Of a stretch of DNA of 64,000 nucleotides, positions 45,515 through 55,061 are shown piece by piece (position 1 is the first letter of the stretch; every line of letters starts with the position of its first letter). The stretch covers positions 1 through 64,000 of the forward strand of contig NZ_PQSQ01000018.1 in the NCBI RefSeq assembly GCF_002920575.1. Reading direction: 5' to 3'. This stretch comes from Streptomyces sp. Ru73 (GTDB lineage: Bacteria > Actinomycetota > Actinomycetes > Streptomycetales > Streptomycetaceae). Under the pieces are notes generated by a model. The model was not told the DNA's origin. It saw only the letters and a list, made by a program, of their open reading frames with translations, and did not search any database. The position numbers and the translations under genes are program-made.

Positions 45515-46837
45515 ATGCCCGCCGTGCGTGACCTCCGCGTACTCCTCCGCCGCCGCGACTTCCGCCGGTTACTGTCCGTCCGGCTGCTCTCCCAGGCAGC
45601 CGACGGCGTGTACCAGGTCGCCCTCGCCTCCTACGTCGTCTTCTCGCCCGAGAAGCAGACCTCCCCCGCGGCCATCGCCTCCGCCATGGCGGTGCTGCTG
45701 CTCCCCTACTCCGTGCTCGGCCCGTTCGCCGGCGTGCTCCTGGACCGCTGGCGCCGCCGCCAGGTCCTGCTCCACGGCAACCTGCTGCGCACGGTCCTGG
45801 CCGCCGTGACTGCGCTGCTGCTCCTCGCCGGCGCCCCCGACTGGCTCTTCTACGCCTCCGCGCTCAGCGTCACCGCGGTCAACCGCTTCGTCCTGGCCGG
45901 GCTCTCGGCAGCCCTGCCCCGGGTCGTCGACAACGCCGAAGCGCTGGTGGTGGCCAACTCCCTGTCCCCCACGGCCGGCACGCTCGCCGCGACCGCCGGC
46001 GGCGGTCTCGCCTTCGCGGTACGGCTCGCCGGCCTGGAGTCCGACATGGCCGCCGTGCTCCTCGGCGCCGTCCTCTACCTCTGCGCGGCGGGCGTCGCGC
46101 TGCGCATTCCCCCGGGCCTCCTCGGCCCGGAGCCGCGCCGGGTGTCGCCGCGCCTCACCGACGCCCTGCTGGACACCGCGCGCGGCCTCAGCGCCGGACT
46201 GTCCCATCTCGCGAAGCGCCGGTCCGCCGCCCGCGTGCTGGCGGCCATGGCCTTCATGCGTTTCTGCTACGGCGCGCTGACCATCACCGTGCTGATGCTG
46301 TGCCGCGCCTACTGGCCGGCGAACGGGCCGGACGGCATGGCGACGCTTGGGCTCGCGGTCGCCGTGTCGGGCGCCGGGTTCTTCGCCGCCGCGGTGGTGA
46401 CGCCCTGGGCAGTGGCGAGGCTGACCGCCACCGGCTGGATCGCGGTGTGTGCGGGGACCGCCGCCGTGCTGGTGCCCGCGCTCGGCCTGTCCTTCGCGCT
46501 CGTACCGGTGCTCATCGCCGCCTTCGTCCTCGGTCTCGCCACGCAGGGCACCAAGATCGCCACGGATACCGAGGTACAGCGCGTCGTCGACGATGCGTTC
46601 CGCGGCCGCGTCTTCGCCCTCTACGACGTGCTCTTCCACACCGCCTTCGTCGGAGCGGCCGGCGTGGCAGCCCTCGTCCTGCCGCCCGACGGTCGCTCCC
46701 CCGCTCTGATCATCGGCGTGGCGGTGGTCCATCTGACCGTGGCCGTCGCCATGGCGCGGTCGCGTGTTTCACGTGAAACATCGCCCCGGCCGAGAGACGA
46801 CCGGGGCGATGCGCGTGACGTTTCACGTGAAACATGA
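45515..46837 (+). CDS. MFS transporter with parS-encoded C-terminus
   Basis: 440 residues and about 11-12 helices, resembling the MFS_1 type without a clear drug-efflux signature. ATG at 45515 is used (GAGG upstream); GTG at 45500 is possible. The last 25 residues (VSRETSPRPRDDRG...DVSRET) lie after the final helix. They are encoded by two parS sites with a GC-rich hairpin between them, and the stop TGA follows the second site directly. The tail thus appears to be former intergenic DNA. Substrate unknown. Confidence 0.9.
   Translation: MPAVRDLRVLLRRRDFRRLLSVRLLSQAADGVYQVALASYVVFSPEKQTSPAAIASAMAVLLLPYSVLGPFAGVLLDRWRRRQVLLHGNLLRTVLAAVTALLLLAGAPDWLFYASALSVTAVNRFVLAGLSAALPRVVDNAEALVVANSLSPTAGTLAATAGGGLAFAVRLAGLESDMAAVLLGAVLYLCAAGVALRIPPGLLGPEPRRVSPRLTDALLDTARGLSAGLSHLAKRRSAARVLAAMAFMRFCYGALTITVLMLCRAYWPANGPDGMATLGLAVAVSGAGFFAAAVVTPWAVARLTATGWIAVCAGTAAVLVPALGLSFALVPVLIAAFVLGLATQGTKIATDTEVQRVVDDAFRGRVFALYDVLFHTAFVGAAGVAALVLPPDGRSPALIIGVAVVHLTVAVAMARSRVSRETSPRPRDDRGDARDVSRET
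46766..46779. promoter_or_regulatory. parS: parS site 9 (inside the MFS coding sequence)
   Basis: Perfect GTTTCACGTGAAAC, read in frame as Val-Ser-Arg-Glu-Thr near the C-terminus of the MFS protein. Confidence 0.9.
46783..46807. terminator. Terminator-like hairpin between parS sites 9 and 10, inside coding sequence
   Basis: GCCCCGG pairs with CCGGGGC over 11 nt. It lies within the last codons of the MFS gene. Confidence 0.45.
46820..46833. promoter_or_regulatory. parS: parS site 10 (last codons of the MFS gene)
   Basis: Perfect GTTTCACGTGAAAC, read VSRET. One base separates it from the stop codon at 46835-46837. Confidence 0.9.
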
Positions 46838-46858
46838 GCGGCCGGGATGCCCGGCCGC
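46838..46858. terminator. Bidirectional hairpin between the MFS gene and pcnA
   Basis: GCGGCCGGG pairs with CCCGGCCGC, loop of 3, filling the 27-bp gap between the two convergent stops. Confidence 0.7.
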
Positions 46859-46864
46859 CGCGGG

Positions 46865-48340
46865 TCAGCTCTGCGCGGACCACCATTCCCTGAGGGCCTC
46901 GACCGCCGCCTCCCGGCCCATCGGGCCGTTCTCCAGCCGCAGCTCCAGCAGGTACTTGTAGGCCTTGCCCACCTGTGGGCCGGGCGCGATGTCCAGCACC
47001 TGCATGATGTCGTTGCCGTCCAGATCGGGCCGGATCGCGTCCAGCTCCTCCTGCTCCTGCAGCCGCGCGATGCGCTCCTCGAGCCCGTCGTACGCCCGCG
47101 AGAGGGCATTGGCCTTCCGCTTGTTCCGCGTGGTGCAGTCCGAGCGCGTCAGCTTGTGCAGCCGCGTGAGCAGCGGGCCCGCGTCGCGTACGTACCGGCG
47201 GACCGCCGAGTCCGTCCACTCGCCCGTGCCGTAGCCGTGGAAGCGCAGGTGCAGCTCCACCAGGCGCGAGACGTCCTTGACCATCTCGTTGGAGTACTTC
47301 AGCGCGGTCATGCGCTTCTTGGTCATCTTCGCGCCGACCACCTCGTGGTGGTGGAAGGAGACCCGGCCGTCCTTCTCGAACCGCCGCGTCCGCGGCTTGC
47401 CGATGTCGTGCAGCAGCGCCGCCAGCCGCAGCACCAGGTCCGGACCGTCTTCCTCCAGGTCGATGGCCTGCTCCAGGACGGTCAGCGAGTGCTCGTAGAC
47501 GTCCTTGTGACGGTGATGCTCGTCACGTTCCAGCCGCAGTGCCGGCAGCTCCGGCAGCACCCGGTCGGCGATGCCGCTCTCGACCAGGAGCGTCAGCCCC
47601 TTGCGGGGGTGCGCGCCCAGGAGCAGCTTGTTGAGCTCGTCACGCACCCGCTCGGCGGAGACGATGTCGATCCGGTCCGCCATCTCCTTCATCGCGGCCA
47701 CCACCTCGGGCGCCACCGTGAAGTCCAGCTGTGCGGCGAAGCGCGCGGCGCGCATCATCCGCAGCGGGTCGTCGGAGAAGGACTCCTGCGGGGTGCCCGG
47801 CGTGCGCAGCACCCGCGCCGCCAGGTCCTCCAGGCCGTTGTGCGGGTCGATGAACTCCTTCTGCGGGAGCGCCACCGCCATGGCGTTCACCGTGAAGTCC
47901 CGGCGCACCAGGTCGTCCTCGATCGAGTCGCCGTAGGACACCTCGGGCTTGCGGGAGGTGCGGTCGTACGCCTCCGACCGGTACGTCGTGATCTCGATGT
48001 CGAAGGAGCTCTTCTTGCAGCCGACGGTCCCGAACGCGATGCCGACCTCCCACAGCGCGTCCGCCCACGGCCGCACGATCTTCAGTACGTCCTCGGGGCG
48101 GGCGTCCGTGGTGAAGTCCAGGTCGTTGCCGAGCCGGCCGAGCAGGGCGTCCCGTACCGAACCGCCGACCAGGGCGAGGGTGAACCCGGCCTCCTGAAAA
48201 CGGCGGGCCAGGTCGTCCGCGACGGGGGACACGCGCAGCAGCTCACTGACGGCGCGGCGCTGCACCTGGTTCAGCGCCTGCGTCGACTCTGCGCTGCGCT
48301 CGGTCTGCGGGGCGTGGGTGTCATTGTTGGCGTTCGGCAC
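46865..48340 (-). CDS. pcnA: CCA tRNA nucleotidyltransferase (with HD domain)
   Basis: 491 residues. The class II nucleotidyltransferase motifs LALVGGSVRDALLGR and NDLDFTTDARPEDVL, then the RRDFTVNAMAV and RMMRAARFAA segments, identify the polyA-polymerase/CCA-adding family. A C-terminal HD domain has LLHDIGKPRTRR. It adds or repairs the 3' CCA of tRNA. GTG at 48340 is the start (weak site); alternatives inside are few. It is divergent from the DUF6049-type gene. Confidence 0.95.
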   Translation of the reverse strand: MPNANNDTHAPQTERSAESTQALNQVQRRAVSELLRVSPVADDLARRFQEAGFTLALVGGSVRDALLGRLGNDLDFTTDARPEDVLKIVRPWADALWEVGIAFGTVGCKKSSFDIEITTYRSEAYDRTSRKPEVSYGDSIEDDLVRRDFTVNAMAVALPQKEFIDPHNGLEDLAARVLRTPGTPQESFSDDPLRMMRAARFAAQLDFTVAPEVVAAMKEMADRIDIVSAERVRDELNKLLLGAHPRKGLTLLVESGIADRVLPELPALRLERDEHHRHKDVYEHSLTVLEQAIDLEEDGPDLVLRLAALLHDIGKPRTRRFEKDGRVSFHHHEVVGAKMTKKRMTALKYSNEMVKDVSRLVELHLRFHGYGTGEWTDSAVRRYVRDAGPLLTRLHKLTRSDCTTRNKRKANALSRAYDGLEERIARLQEQEELDAIRPDLDGNDIMQVLDIAPGPQVGKAYKYLLELRLENGPMGREAAVEALREWWSAQS

Positions 48341-48538
48341 AACAGGACAGGGTACGTGCCCGCGCGCCCGGAGACGGACGCGCGCGAAGCGGAGCCGTAT
48401 AAAGGGGACAAGCCACCGGAGACCGGCGCCCTCTGATCAGGTGGAGCAGTCCGCGGCACTTCGGCACAGCAGTCATCGTTACCATGCGTGGACGCAGACA
48501 GCGACGACCACTGACGACGACGAGGGACGGGCGAGCGC

Positions 48539-50917
48539 GTGGCCGAGGCGGCAGGGTTTCCGGTGACCGAACGGCCGCGTGGACGATGGCTGCGACGCGC
48601 CGCCGCGCTCGTCGCCGGTGCGCCGCTGCTGGCCGGGCTGCTGCAGGTACCCGCCGCGCAGGAGGCGCACGCCGCCCCCTCCGGCTCCCGCACCGTCGAC
48701 GTCGACATCGACTCGCTCTCCCCGCCGGCCGCCGGCAAGGACGACGACGCGGTCACCGTCACCGGCAGCATCACCAACGAGGGCCGCACGACGATCACCG
48801 ATGGCCACATCGGACTGCGCCGCGGACCGGTACTGAACAACCGCAGCTCCATCGACGACGTCGCCCGGCGCACCGGCTACTCCGCGAGCCTGGACGGCCA
48901 GGAGGTCGGCGGGAAGACCGAGAAGATCAAGAAGCTGGCTCCCGGCGTCTCACAGTCCTTCTCCCTCCGCGTCCCGGTCAAGAAGCTGCACCTGAGCAAG
49001 GACGGCGTCTACCAGCTCGGCGTCTCCTTCTCGGGCCGCTCCCAGGGCGCCCCGTACCAGCAGGTGCTCGGCATCGAGCGCACCTTCCTGCCCTGGCAGG
49101 AGGCCGAGGCGTCGAAGAAGACCAAGCTCACGTACATGTGGCCGCTGATCTCCAAGACGCACCTCACCGCGGAGACCGAGGGCGACGAGCAGCAGACGCC
49201 GATCTTCCGCGACGACAAGCTGGCGGCCGAGATCGCCCCCGGCGGCCGGCTCCAGCAGCTCGTCGCGCTCGGCAAGGACCTGCCGGTCACCTTCGTCGTC
49301 GATCCCGACCTGCTCGCCACCGTCGACGCCATGACCGGCCGCTACAAGGTCGAGGGGCCGCACGGCACGACCCGGCCGGGCCGGAACCAGGAAGTCGCCA
49401 AGCAGTGGCTGAGCGACCTGGAGCAGGCCATCCAGGCGCACGAGGTGGTCGCGCTGCCGTTCGGCGACCCCGACATCGCCTCTCTGGCTCATAAGGGCCG
49501 GATCGTGCCCAGCGCGCTGAGCCACCTCGGCCCGGCCACCGACCTCGCGTCGAAGACCGTGGAGACCGTCCTGCCGGGCGTGAAGGCGCGTACCGACTTC
49601 GCCTGGCCGGTCGACGGCGCCGTGGACTCCTCCGTCGTGGACGTGGCCACCTCCGCCGGTGCGCACCACGTCATCGCCCGCAGCGACAGCATGCGGGAGC
49701 GGCTGTCCTACACCCCCACCTCCGCCCGGCCCATCGGCGGCGGCAACACCGCCGTGGTGGCGGACGCCGGCCTGTCCACCGCCTTCACCGGTGACCTGTC
49801 GAAGGCCGGAGCCGCGAACCTGGCGGTGCAGAACTTCCTCGCCCAGTCGCTGATGGTCAATCTCCAGGACCCCTCGCGGCAGCGCAGCATCGTCGTGGCG
49901 CCGCAGCGGATGCCCACCGCGAGCCAGGCCCAGGCCATGGCGAAGGCCGTGCGCGCCCTGGACGACAGCGGCTGGGCCGAGGCGCAGGACCTCAGCGACG
50001 CGGCCAAGGCCAAGCCGGACCCCAACGCCACCCGCCAGGTGCCCGGCGTCGCGTCGTACCCGTCGTCGCTGCGCAAGCAGGAGCTTCCGGCGGCCGCCTT
50101 CCGGCAGGCGCAGGAGACCCGTACGGCGCTGGACGACTTCAAGGTCATCCTGGCCGAGCCGTGGCGCGTGGAGACGCCCTTCGGCAACGCGATCATGCGG
50201 ATGATCTCGACGGAGTGGCGCGGCGACGCGAAGGGCGCCACGGCATTCCGCAAGTCCGTCCGCAGCTATCTGGACGGTCTGACGACCAAGGTCCACCTGA
50301 TCCAGAAGTCGGACGCCACGCTTTCCGGCCGCAGCGCCACGATTCCGGTCACGGTGCAGAACAACCTCGTACGCGGCGTCAAGGGCATGACGCTGCGGCT
50401 CACCTCGTCCCAGCCAAACCGGCTGGACGTGGGCGAACCCCAGACGATCGACGTCGAGGGCGGCCACAGCCAGTCCTTCAAGTTCGACACCACCGCGAAT
50501 GCGAACGGACCGGTGCAGGTCACCGCACAGCTCTTCACCGCCGACGGCAAGCGGTACGGCCGGGCGATGACCTTCGAGGTGAACGTCACCGAGATCACCG
50601 CTACGGTCATGCTCGTCATCGCGGGCGGCGTGCTGCTCCTCGTCCTCGCCGGCGTACGGATCTACCTCCAGCGCAAGCGCGCCGCGGCCCGTGAGGACGA
50701 CGGCGGTGCGGACGGCGGGACCGGTACGGACGACGGCGGCGCCGGCTCGGACGACGGGGACGGCACCCCGGACCGCGACGGCACGGGCCACGACGGCACC
50801 GGCCAGGACGGCCGGCCCGCGGGGGACGGCGGATCCGGGCAGCCGGGTGACCCGGGGCCGGACACCGGTTCGGAAAACACGGACGCGTCCGGCTCAGGTG
50901 AGAAAGTGGACCGTTGA
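48539..50917 (+). CDS. Secreted/membrane-anchored DUF6049-type protein
   Basis: 792 residues. An N-terminal signal peptide (RWLRRAAALVAGAPLLAGLLQ, ending near AHAAPSG) leads to a ~640-residue extracellular part with beta-sandwich stretches (DAVTVTGSITNEGRTTITDG; later SGRSATIPVTVQNNLVRGVKG, a typical alpha-galactosidase NEW3-like repeat). A C-terminal membrane helix (ATVMLVIAGGVLLLVLAGVRIYL) and an Asp/Gly-rich cytoplasmic tail follow. It is type I topology. GTG at 48539. It lies 46 bp before murJ and is kept there in actinobacteria, so a wall-related role is likely but unproved. Confidence 0.85.
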   Translation: MAEAAGFPVTERPRGRWLRRAAALVAGAPLLAGLLQVPAAQEAHAAPSGSRTVDVDIDSLSPPAAGKDDDAVTVTGSITNEGRTTITDGHIGLRRGPVLNNRSSIDDVARRTGYSASLDGQEVGGKTEKIKKLAPGVSQSFSLRVPVKKLHLSKDGVYQLGVSFSGRSQGAPYQQVLGIERTFLPWQEAEASKKTKLTYMWPLISKTHLTAETEGDEQQTPIFRDDKLAAEIAPGGRLQQLVALGKDLPVTFVVDPDLLATVDAMTGRYKVEGPHGTTRPGRNQEVAKQWLSDLEQAIQAHEVVALPFGDPDIASLAHKGRIVPSALSHLGPATDLASKTVETVLPGVKARTDFAWPVDGAVDSSVVDVATSAGAHHVIARSDSMRERLSYTPTSARPIGGGNTAVVADAGLSTAFTGDLSKAGAANLAVQNFLAQSLMVNLQDPSRQRSIVVAPQRMPTASQAQAMAKAVRALDDSGWAEAQDLSDAAKAKPDPNATRQVPGVASYPSSLRKQELPAAAFRQAQETRTALDDFKVILAEPWRVETPFGNAIMRMISTEWRGDAKGATAFRKSVRSYLDGLTTKVHLIQKSDATLSGRSATIPVTVQNNLVRGVKGMTLRLTSSQPNRLDVGEPQTIDVEGGHSQSFKFDTTANANGPVQVTAQLFTADGKRYGRAMTFEVNVTEITATVMLVIAGGVLLLVLAGVRIYLQRKRAAAREDDGGADGGTGTDDGGAGSDDGDGTPDRDGTGHDGTGQDGRPAGDGGSGQPGDPGPDTGSENTDASGSGEKVDR

Positions 50918-50963
50918 TACATGGCGGGGCCGGATGGCCGGCGACGGATGAGGTGGGGCAGCT

Positions 50964-53255
50964 ATGAACGCGCCGTACGACGGTGACCGCGGCCGGGCTG
51001 CGGGCGACGACGCCGCAGACCGGACCCCACAGCAGCCGCAGGGTCCGGACCCGTACGTGCAGGACGCCTACTCCCGGGCGCCCTTCCCCGCGCAGGACCC
51101 GACGGCCCACGACCCGGTGGCCGACGCGCTGCACGACCGTGCGGCCCATCCGCCGCAGGCCGGGCCGCCCCAGCCGCCGTACCAGCAGCCGCCGGCCCCC
51201 CGGCACACGCCCGATCCGCAGGGCTGGCCCGCCCCGGCGTCCGATCCGCAGGCCTGGCCGGCGCCCGCGCCCGAGCAGCACGGCACCGGCCGGCACCTGT
51301 CGTACGGCGACGTGACGGCGACCACCCAGTTCGTCGGCGTGGACGACCTGATCACGCAGGCCGCCGACCGGCCGCCGGAGCCCGACGCCTTCGCGCACCT
51401 CTACCGCGACCAGCGGGCGCCGGAGCCGCAACGGCCCCCGGCCCAGAACAGCGGCCCCGGCCCCTACCAGGGCCAGCCGTCCGGTGAGCCGTACCGGCCC
51501 GCCGGCGAGCAGTACGGGCCCGGGAACGGACAGTACGAGCCGACGGGCGGACCGCAGGCCGTGCCCCCGGCCGAGCCCGAGCCGGTCCCCGCCGCGGAGA
51601 CGCCGGAGCCCGCCGAGCGGTCGGGCGGCAAGGCGGGCAGCCTGCTGAAGTCCAGCGCCGTGATGGCCGCGGGCACCATGGTGTCCCGGCTCACCGGTTT
51701 CGTGCGGTCCGCGCTGATCGCCTCCGCGCTCGGCGCTGCCGTCCTCGGTGACTCCTGGCAGGTCGCCTACACCCTGCCCACGATGATCTTCATCCTGACC
51801 ATCGGCGGCGGCCTGAACTCCGTGTTCGTGCCGCAGCTGGTGCGGTCGATGAAGGAGGACGAGGACGGCGGCGAGGCGTACGCCAACCGCCTGCTGACCC
51901 TGGTGATGGTGATCCTCGGCGTCCTCACCGTCGTGGCGGTGTTCGCGGCGCCGTGGCTGGTGCGGGCCATGTCCGGGTTCGCACCCGACTCGGCCAGCTT
52001 CGAGGTCGCCGTCGCCTTCACCCGGTACTGCGTGCCCACGATCTTCTTCATGGGCATCCACGTGGTCATGGGCCAGGTGCTCAACGCCCGCGGCCGCTTC
52101 GGCGCGATGATGTGGACCCCGGTCCTCAACAACGTCGTCATGATCAGCACCTTCGGGCTGTTCATCTGGGTCTACGGCACCGCCAGCTCCTCGCACATCG
52201 GCGTGACGACCATCCCCGAAGCCGGCATCCGGCTGCTGGGCATCGGCACCCTGCTGGGCCTGGTGGTCCAGGCGCTGGCGATGATCCCGTACCTGCGCGA
52301 CGCCGGCTTCAAGCTGCGGCTGCGGTTCGACTGGCGGGGCCATGGCCTCGGCAAGGCCGCCAAGCTCGCCAAGTGGACCCTGCTGTTCGTGCTCGCCAAC
52401 CAGGCCGGTGCCCTCGTCGTCTCCAAGCTCTCCACGCTGGCCGGTGAGAAGGCCGCCGGACAGGGCGCCCCCGGCACCGGTTACATGGCGTACTCCAACG
52501 CCCAGCTGATCTGGAACATGCCGCAGGCGATCATCACCGTCTCCGTGATGGCCGCCCTGCTGCCGCGCCTGTCGCGCTCCGCGCACGACGGCGACGTGGG
52601 AGCCGTCCGCGACGACATCTCGCAGGGCCTGCGCACCTCGGCCGTGGCCATCGTGCCGATCGCCTTCGGTTTCCTCTCCCTCGGCATCCCGATGTGCACG
52701 CTGATCTTCGCCGGGTCCGGCGCCGGCGTCTCCATGGGCTACATGCTCATGGCCTTCGGCCTCGGCCTGATCCCCTTCTCCGTGCAGTACGTCGTGCTCC
52801 GCGCCTTCTACGCGTACGAGGACACCCGCACGCCCTTCTACAACACCCTGATCGTCGCCGCGGTCAACGCCGCCGCCTCCGCGCTGTGCTACCTCGTTCT
52901 GCCCGTCCGGTGGGCCGTGGTGGGCATGGCTGCCTCGTACGGCCTGGCGTACATCGTCGGCGTGGGCGTGGCGTGGCGCCGGCTGCGCCGGCGGATGGGC
53001 GGCGACCTGGACGGGGCGCACGTGGTGCGTACGTACGCCCGGCTGGCCGGCGCGAGCGTCCCTGCCACCCTCTTCTCCGGCGCCGCGGTCTACGGGATCA
53101 TCCAGGGGCTGGGCACCGGCGTCCTGGGGTCACTCGTCGCGCTGGTCGGCGGCGGTGCCGTCCTTTTGGTGGTGTTCTACGCCGCCGCGAAGAAGATGCG
53201 CATCGAAGAACTGAACGCGCTGGTCGGCATGGTGCGCGGCAAGCTGGGGCGCTGA
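50964..53255 (+). CDS. murJ: Lipid II flippase MurJ (MviN)
   Basis: 763 residues. A long disordered N-terminus of ~210 residues, rich in Pro/Gln, precedes 14-15 membrane helices starting at LLKSSAVMAAGTMVSRLTGFVRSA. The MurJ signatures QVAYTLPTMIFILTIGGGLNSVFVPQL and MLMAFGLGLIPFSVQYVVLRAFYAYEDTRTP (in part) are intact. It flips lipid II to the outer face for the PBPs. The next gene encodes a membrane pseudokinase. In Mycobacterium the two parts are fused in one protein (MviN, Rv3910). Confidence 0.96.
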   Translation: MNAPYDGDRGRAAGDDAADRTPQQPQGPDPYVQDAYSRAPFPAQDPTAHDPVADALHDRAAHPPQAGPPQPPYQQPPAPRHTPDPQGWPAPASDPQAWPAPAPEQHGTGRHLSYGDVTATTQFVGVDDLITQAADRPPEPDAFAHLYRDQRAPEPQRPPAQNSGPGPYQGQPSGEPYRPAGEQYGPGNGQYEPTGGPQAVPPAEPEPVPAAETPEPAERSGGKAGSLLKSSAVMAAGTMVSRLTGFVRSALIASALGAAVLGDSWQVAYTLPTMIFILTIGGGLNSVFVPQLVRSMKEDEDGGEAYANRLLTLVMVILGVLTVVAVFAAPWLVRAMSGFAPDSASFEVAVAFTRYCVPTIFFMGIHVVMGQVLNARGRFGAMMWTPVLNNVVMISTFGLFIWVYGTASSSHIGVTTIPEAGIRLLGIGTLLGLVVQALAMIPYLRDAGFKLRLRFDWRGHGLGKAAKLAKWTLLFVLANQAGALVVSKLSTLAGEKAAGQGAPGTGYMAYSNAQLIWNMPQAIITVSVMAALLPRLSRSAHDGDVGAVRDDISQGLRTSAVAIVPIAFGFLSLGIPMCTLIFAGSGAGVSMGYMLMAFGLGLIPFSVQYVVLRAFYAYEDTRTPFYNTLIVAAVNAAASALCYLVLPVRWAVVGMAASYGLAYIVGVGVAWRRLRRRMGGDLDGAHVVRTYARLAGASVPATLFSGAAVYGIIQGLGTGVLGSLVALVGGGAVLLVVFYAAAKKMRIEELNALVGMVRGKLGR

Positions 53256-53363
53256 GCGAGCACAACCTTCGACCGCCACCGTGTGTCGTGCATAGCGGCG
53301 GTCTGTGGGCACAATTGACTTGGCTCTTTTGAGCATGCAACGGATGGGGAGGCAGGAACGACG

Positions 53364-55061
53364 GTGGCGGAACGGAGCACGGCTGCCGTCGACGTGGCCG
53401 ACACGAGCGGTGGAGAACCGCTCGCCGCCAAGGCGGACGAGACCACGACCGACGGCACGAAGGCCGAGAAGGTGGCCGACGCGGTGCAGAGCACCGCGGA
53501 CAGCGGCGCGAAGGGCGCCACAGCATCCGAGGCTGAGCCGACCGAACTGCACAGCGGTCACAAGCTTGCCAGGCGCTACCGCCTGGAGGAGTGCGTCACC
53601 CGACTGGACGGCTTCAGCAGCTGGCGTGCCGTCGACGAGAAACTGCGCCGCGCCGTCGGGGTTCACATCCTGCCCGCCGACCACCCGCGCGCCCGCCCCG
53701 TCCTGTCCGCCGCACGGTCCGCAGCGCTGCTCGGCGACCCGCGCTTCGTCCAGGTCCTCGACGCCGTCGAGGAGAACGACCTGGTCTACGTCGTCCACGA
53801 ATGGCTGCCGGACGCCACCGAGCTGACCGCCGTCCTCGCCTCCGGACCGCTCGAACCGCACGATGCCTACCAGCTCGTGACCCAGGTCTCCCAGGCCATG
53901 GCCGCCGCCCACCGCGAGGGGCTGGCTCACCTGCGGCTCACCCCCGGCTCCGTCCTGCGCACCTCCTCCGGCCAGTACCGCATCCGGGGCCTGGCCATCA
54001 TGGCCGCGCTCCGCGGCCTCACCAGCGAGCACCCGCAGCGCACCGACACCGAAGCGATCGGCGCGCTGCTGTACGCCGCGCTCACCCAGCGCTGGCCGTA
54101 CGAGAACGACGCGTACGGCCTCTCCGGGCTGCCCAAGGGCGTCGGCCTGATCGCGCCCGACCAGGTGCGGGCCGGGGTGCACCGCGGCCTGTCCGAGCTG
54201 GCCATGCGCGCCCTGGTCAACGACGGGGCCACCGCCTCCCGCCAGGAGCAGCCCTGCACCACGCCGGAGGAGCTGGCCAAGGCCGTCGGCGCGATGCCGC
54301 GCATCCGTCCGCCGGAGCCCGCCTTCACCACCCCGCCGCCCTACCAGCGCACCGGTTACCAGCAGGGTTCGTACGGTCAGCCGGCCGCCGGACGGACCGG
54401 GACCACGGCCACCCGCCCGGTGCCGCCCCCGCCCGCCCCGCTGCAGAGCCGTACCGGCAGGGCGGCCAAGTGGTGCGTCTCCGCCCTGCTGATCGCCGCC
54501 CTGGGCCTGGGCAGCTGGCAGCTGGCCGACACGCTGCTCAAGGACCGGAACCAGGACGACCCGCCCAGCTCGCAGACCACCGGTGAACACGGCAAGGCCG
54601 AGTCGGGCAAGCCCGTGAAGGTCTCGAAGGTCCTGGATTTCGACCCACCGCCGGGCGGTGACGGCACCGAGAACCCGCAGGAACTCCGCAACGCCCTCGA
54701 CGGCAATCCGGACACCTACTGGCCGACCCGCAACTACTACGGGCGCTCCGACCTCGGCGGCCTCAAGCCCGGCGTGGGGCTGGTTCTGGACCTCAAAAAG
54801 GTCCAGCAGGTCGGCAGCGTCAAGGTCGAGCTGATCGGCAACACCTCGCTGGACTTCCGCGCTGCGCCCGAGGACAGCGGCGATGCGCCGTCGACCCTGG
54901 CCGGTTTCAAGAAGATCGCCAGCGGTACGGGGGAGTCGGTCACGCTGCGCGCCAAGGAGCCGATCAAGACACGATACGTATTGGTCTGGCTCACCGACCT
55001 TCCGTTGAAGGACGATGGCAACTACCGGGGCCAGGTCAAGGAGATCCAGGTCCTCAGCTAG
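53364..55061 (+). CDS. Membrane pseudokinase with extracytoplasmic discoidin-like domain
   Basis: 565 residues. A ~55-residue lead-in is followed by a protein-kinase-like domain (LARRYRLEECVTRLDGFSSW to about 310) that has lost catalytic features. The HRD loop reads AHLRLTPGSV, and the DFG position reads RIRGLAI. A Pro-rich linker, one membrane helix (WCVSALLIAALGLGSWQLAD) and a C-terminal F5/8-type C-like domain (ALDGNPDTYWPTRNYY, TRYVLVWLTDLPL) follow. GTG at 53364 after AGGAA. It matches the C-terminal half of mycobacterial MviN, so it probably regulates MurJ by binding rather than by phosphorylation. Confidence 0.9.
   Translation: MAERSTAAVDVADTSGGEPLAAKADETTTDGTKAEKVADAVQSTADSGAKGATASEAEPTELHSGHKLARRYRLEECVTRLDGFSSWRAVDEKLRRAVGVHILPADHPRARPVLSAARSAALLGDPRFVQVLDAVEENDLVYVVHEWLPDATELTAVLASGPLEPHDAYQLVTQVSQAMAAAHREGLAHLRLTPGSVLRTSSGQYRIRGLAIMAALRGLTSEHPQRTDTEAIGALLYAALTQRWPYENDAYGLSGLPKGVGLIAPDQVRAGVHRGLSELAMRALVNDGATASRQEQPCTTPEELAKAVGAMPRIRPPEPAFTTPPPYQRTGYQQGSYGQPAAGRTGTTATRPVPPPPAPLQSRTGRAAKWCVSALLIAALGLGSWQLADTLLKDRNQDDPPSSQTTGEHGKAESGKPVKVSKVLDFDPPPGGDGTENPQELRNALDGNPDTYWPTRNYYGRSDLGGLKPGVGLVLDLKKVQQVGSVKVELIGNTSLDFRAAPEDSGDAPSTLAGFKKIASGTGESVTLRAKEPIKTRYVLVWLTDLPLKDDGNYRGQVKEIQVLS

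Noticed and set aside
50616-53021. 801-codon minus-strand ORF
   Set aside because: Antisense to murJ; composition is His/Gln/Arg-rich with no domain.
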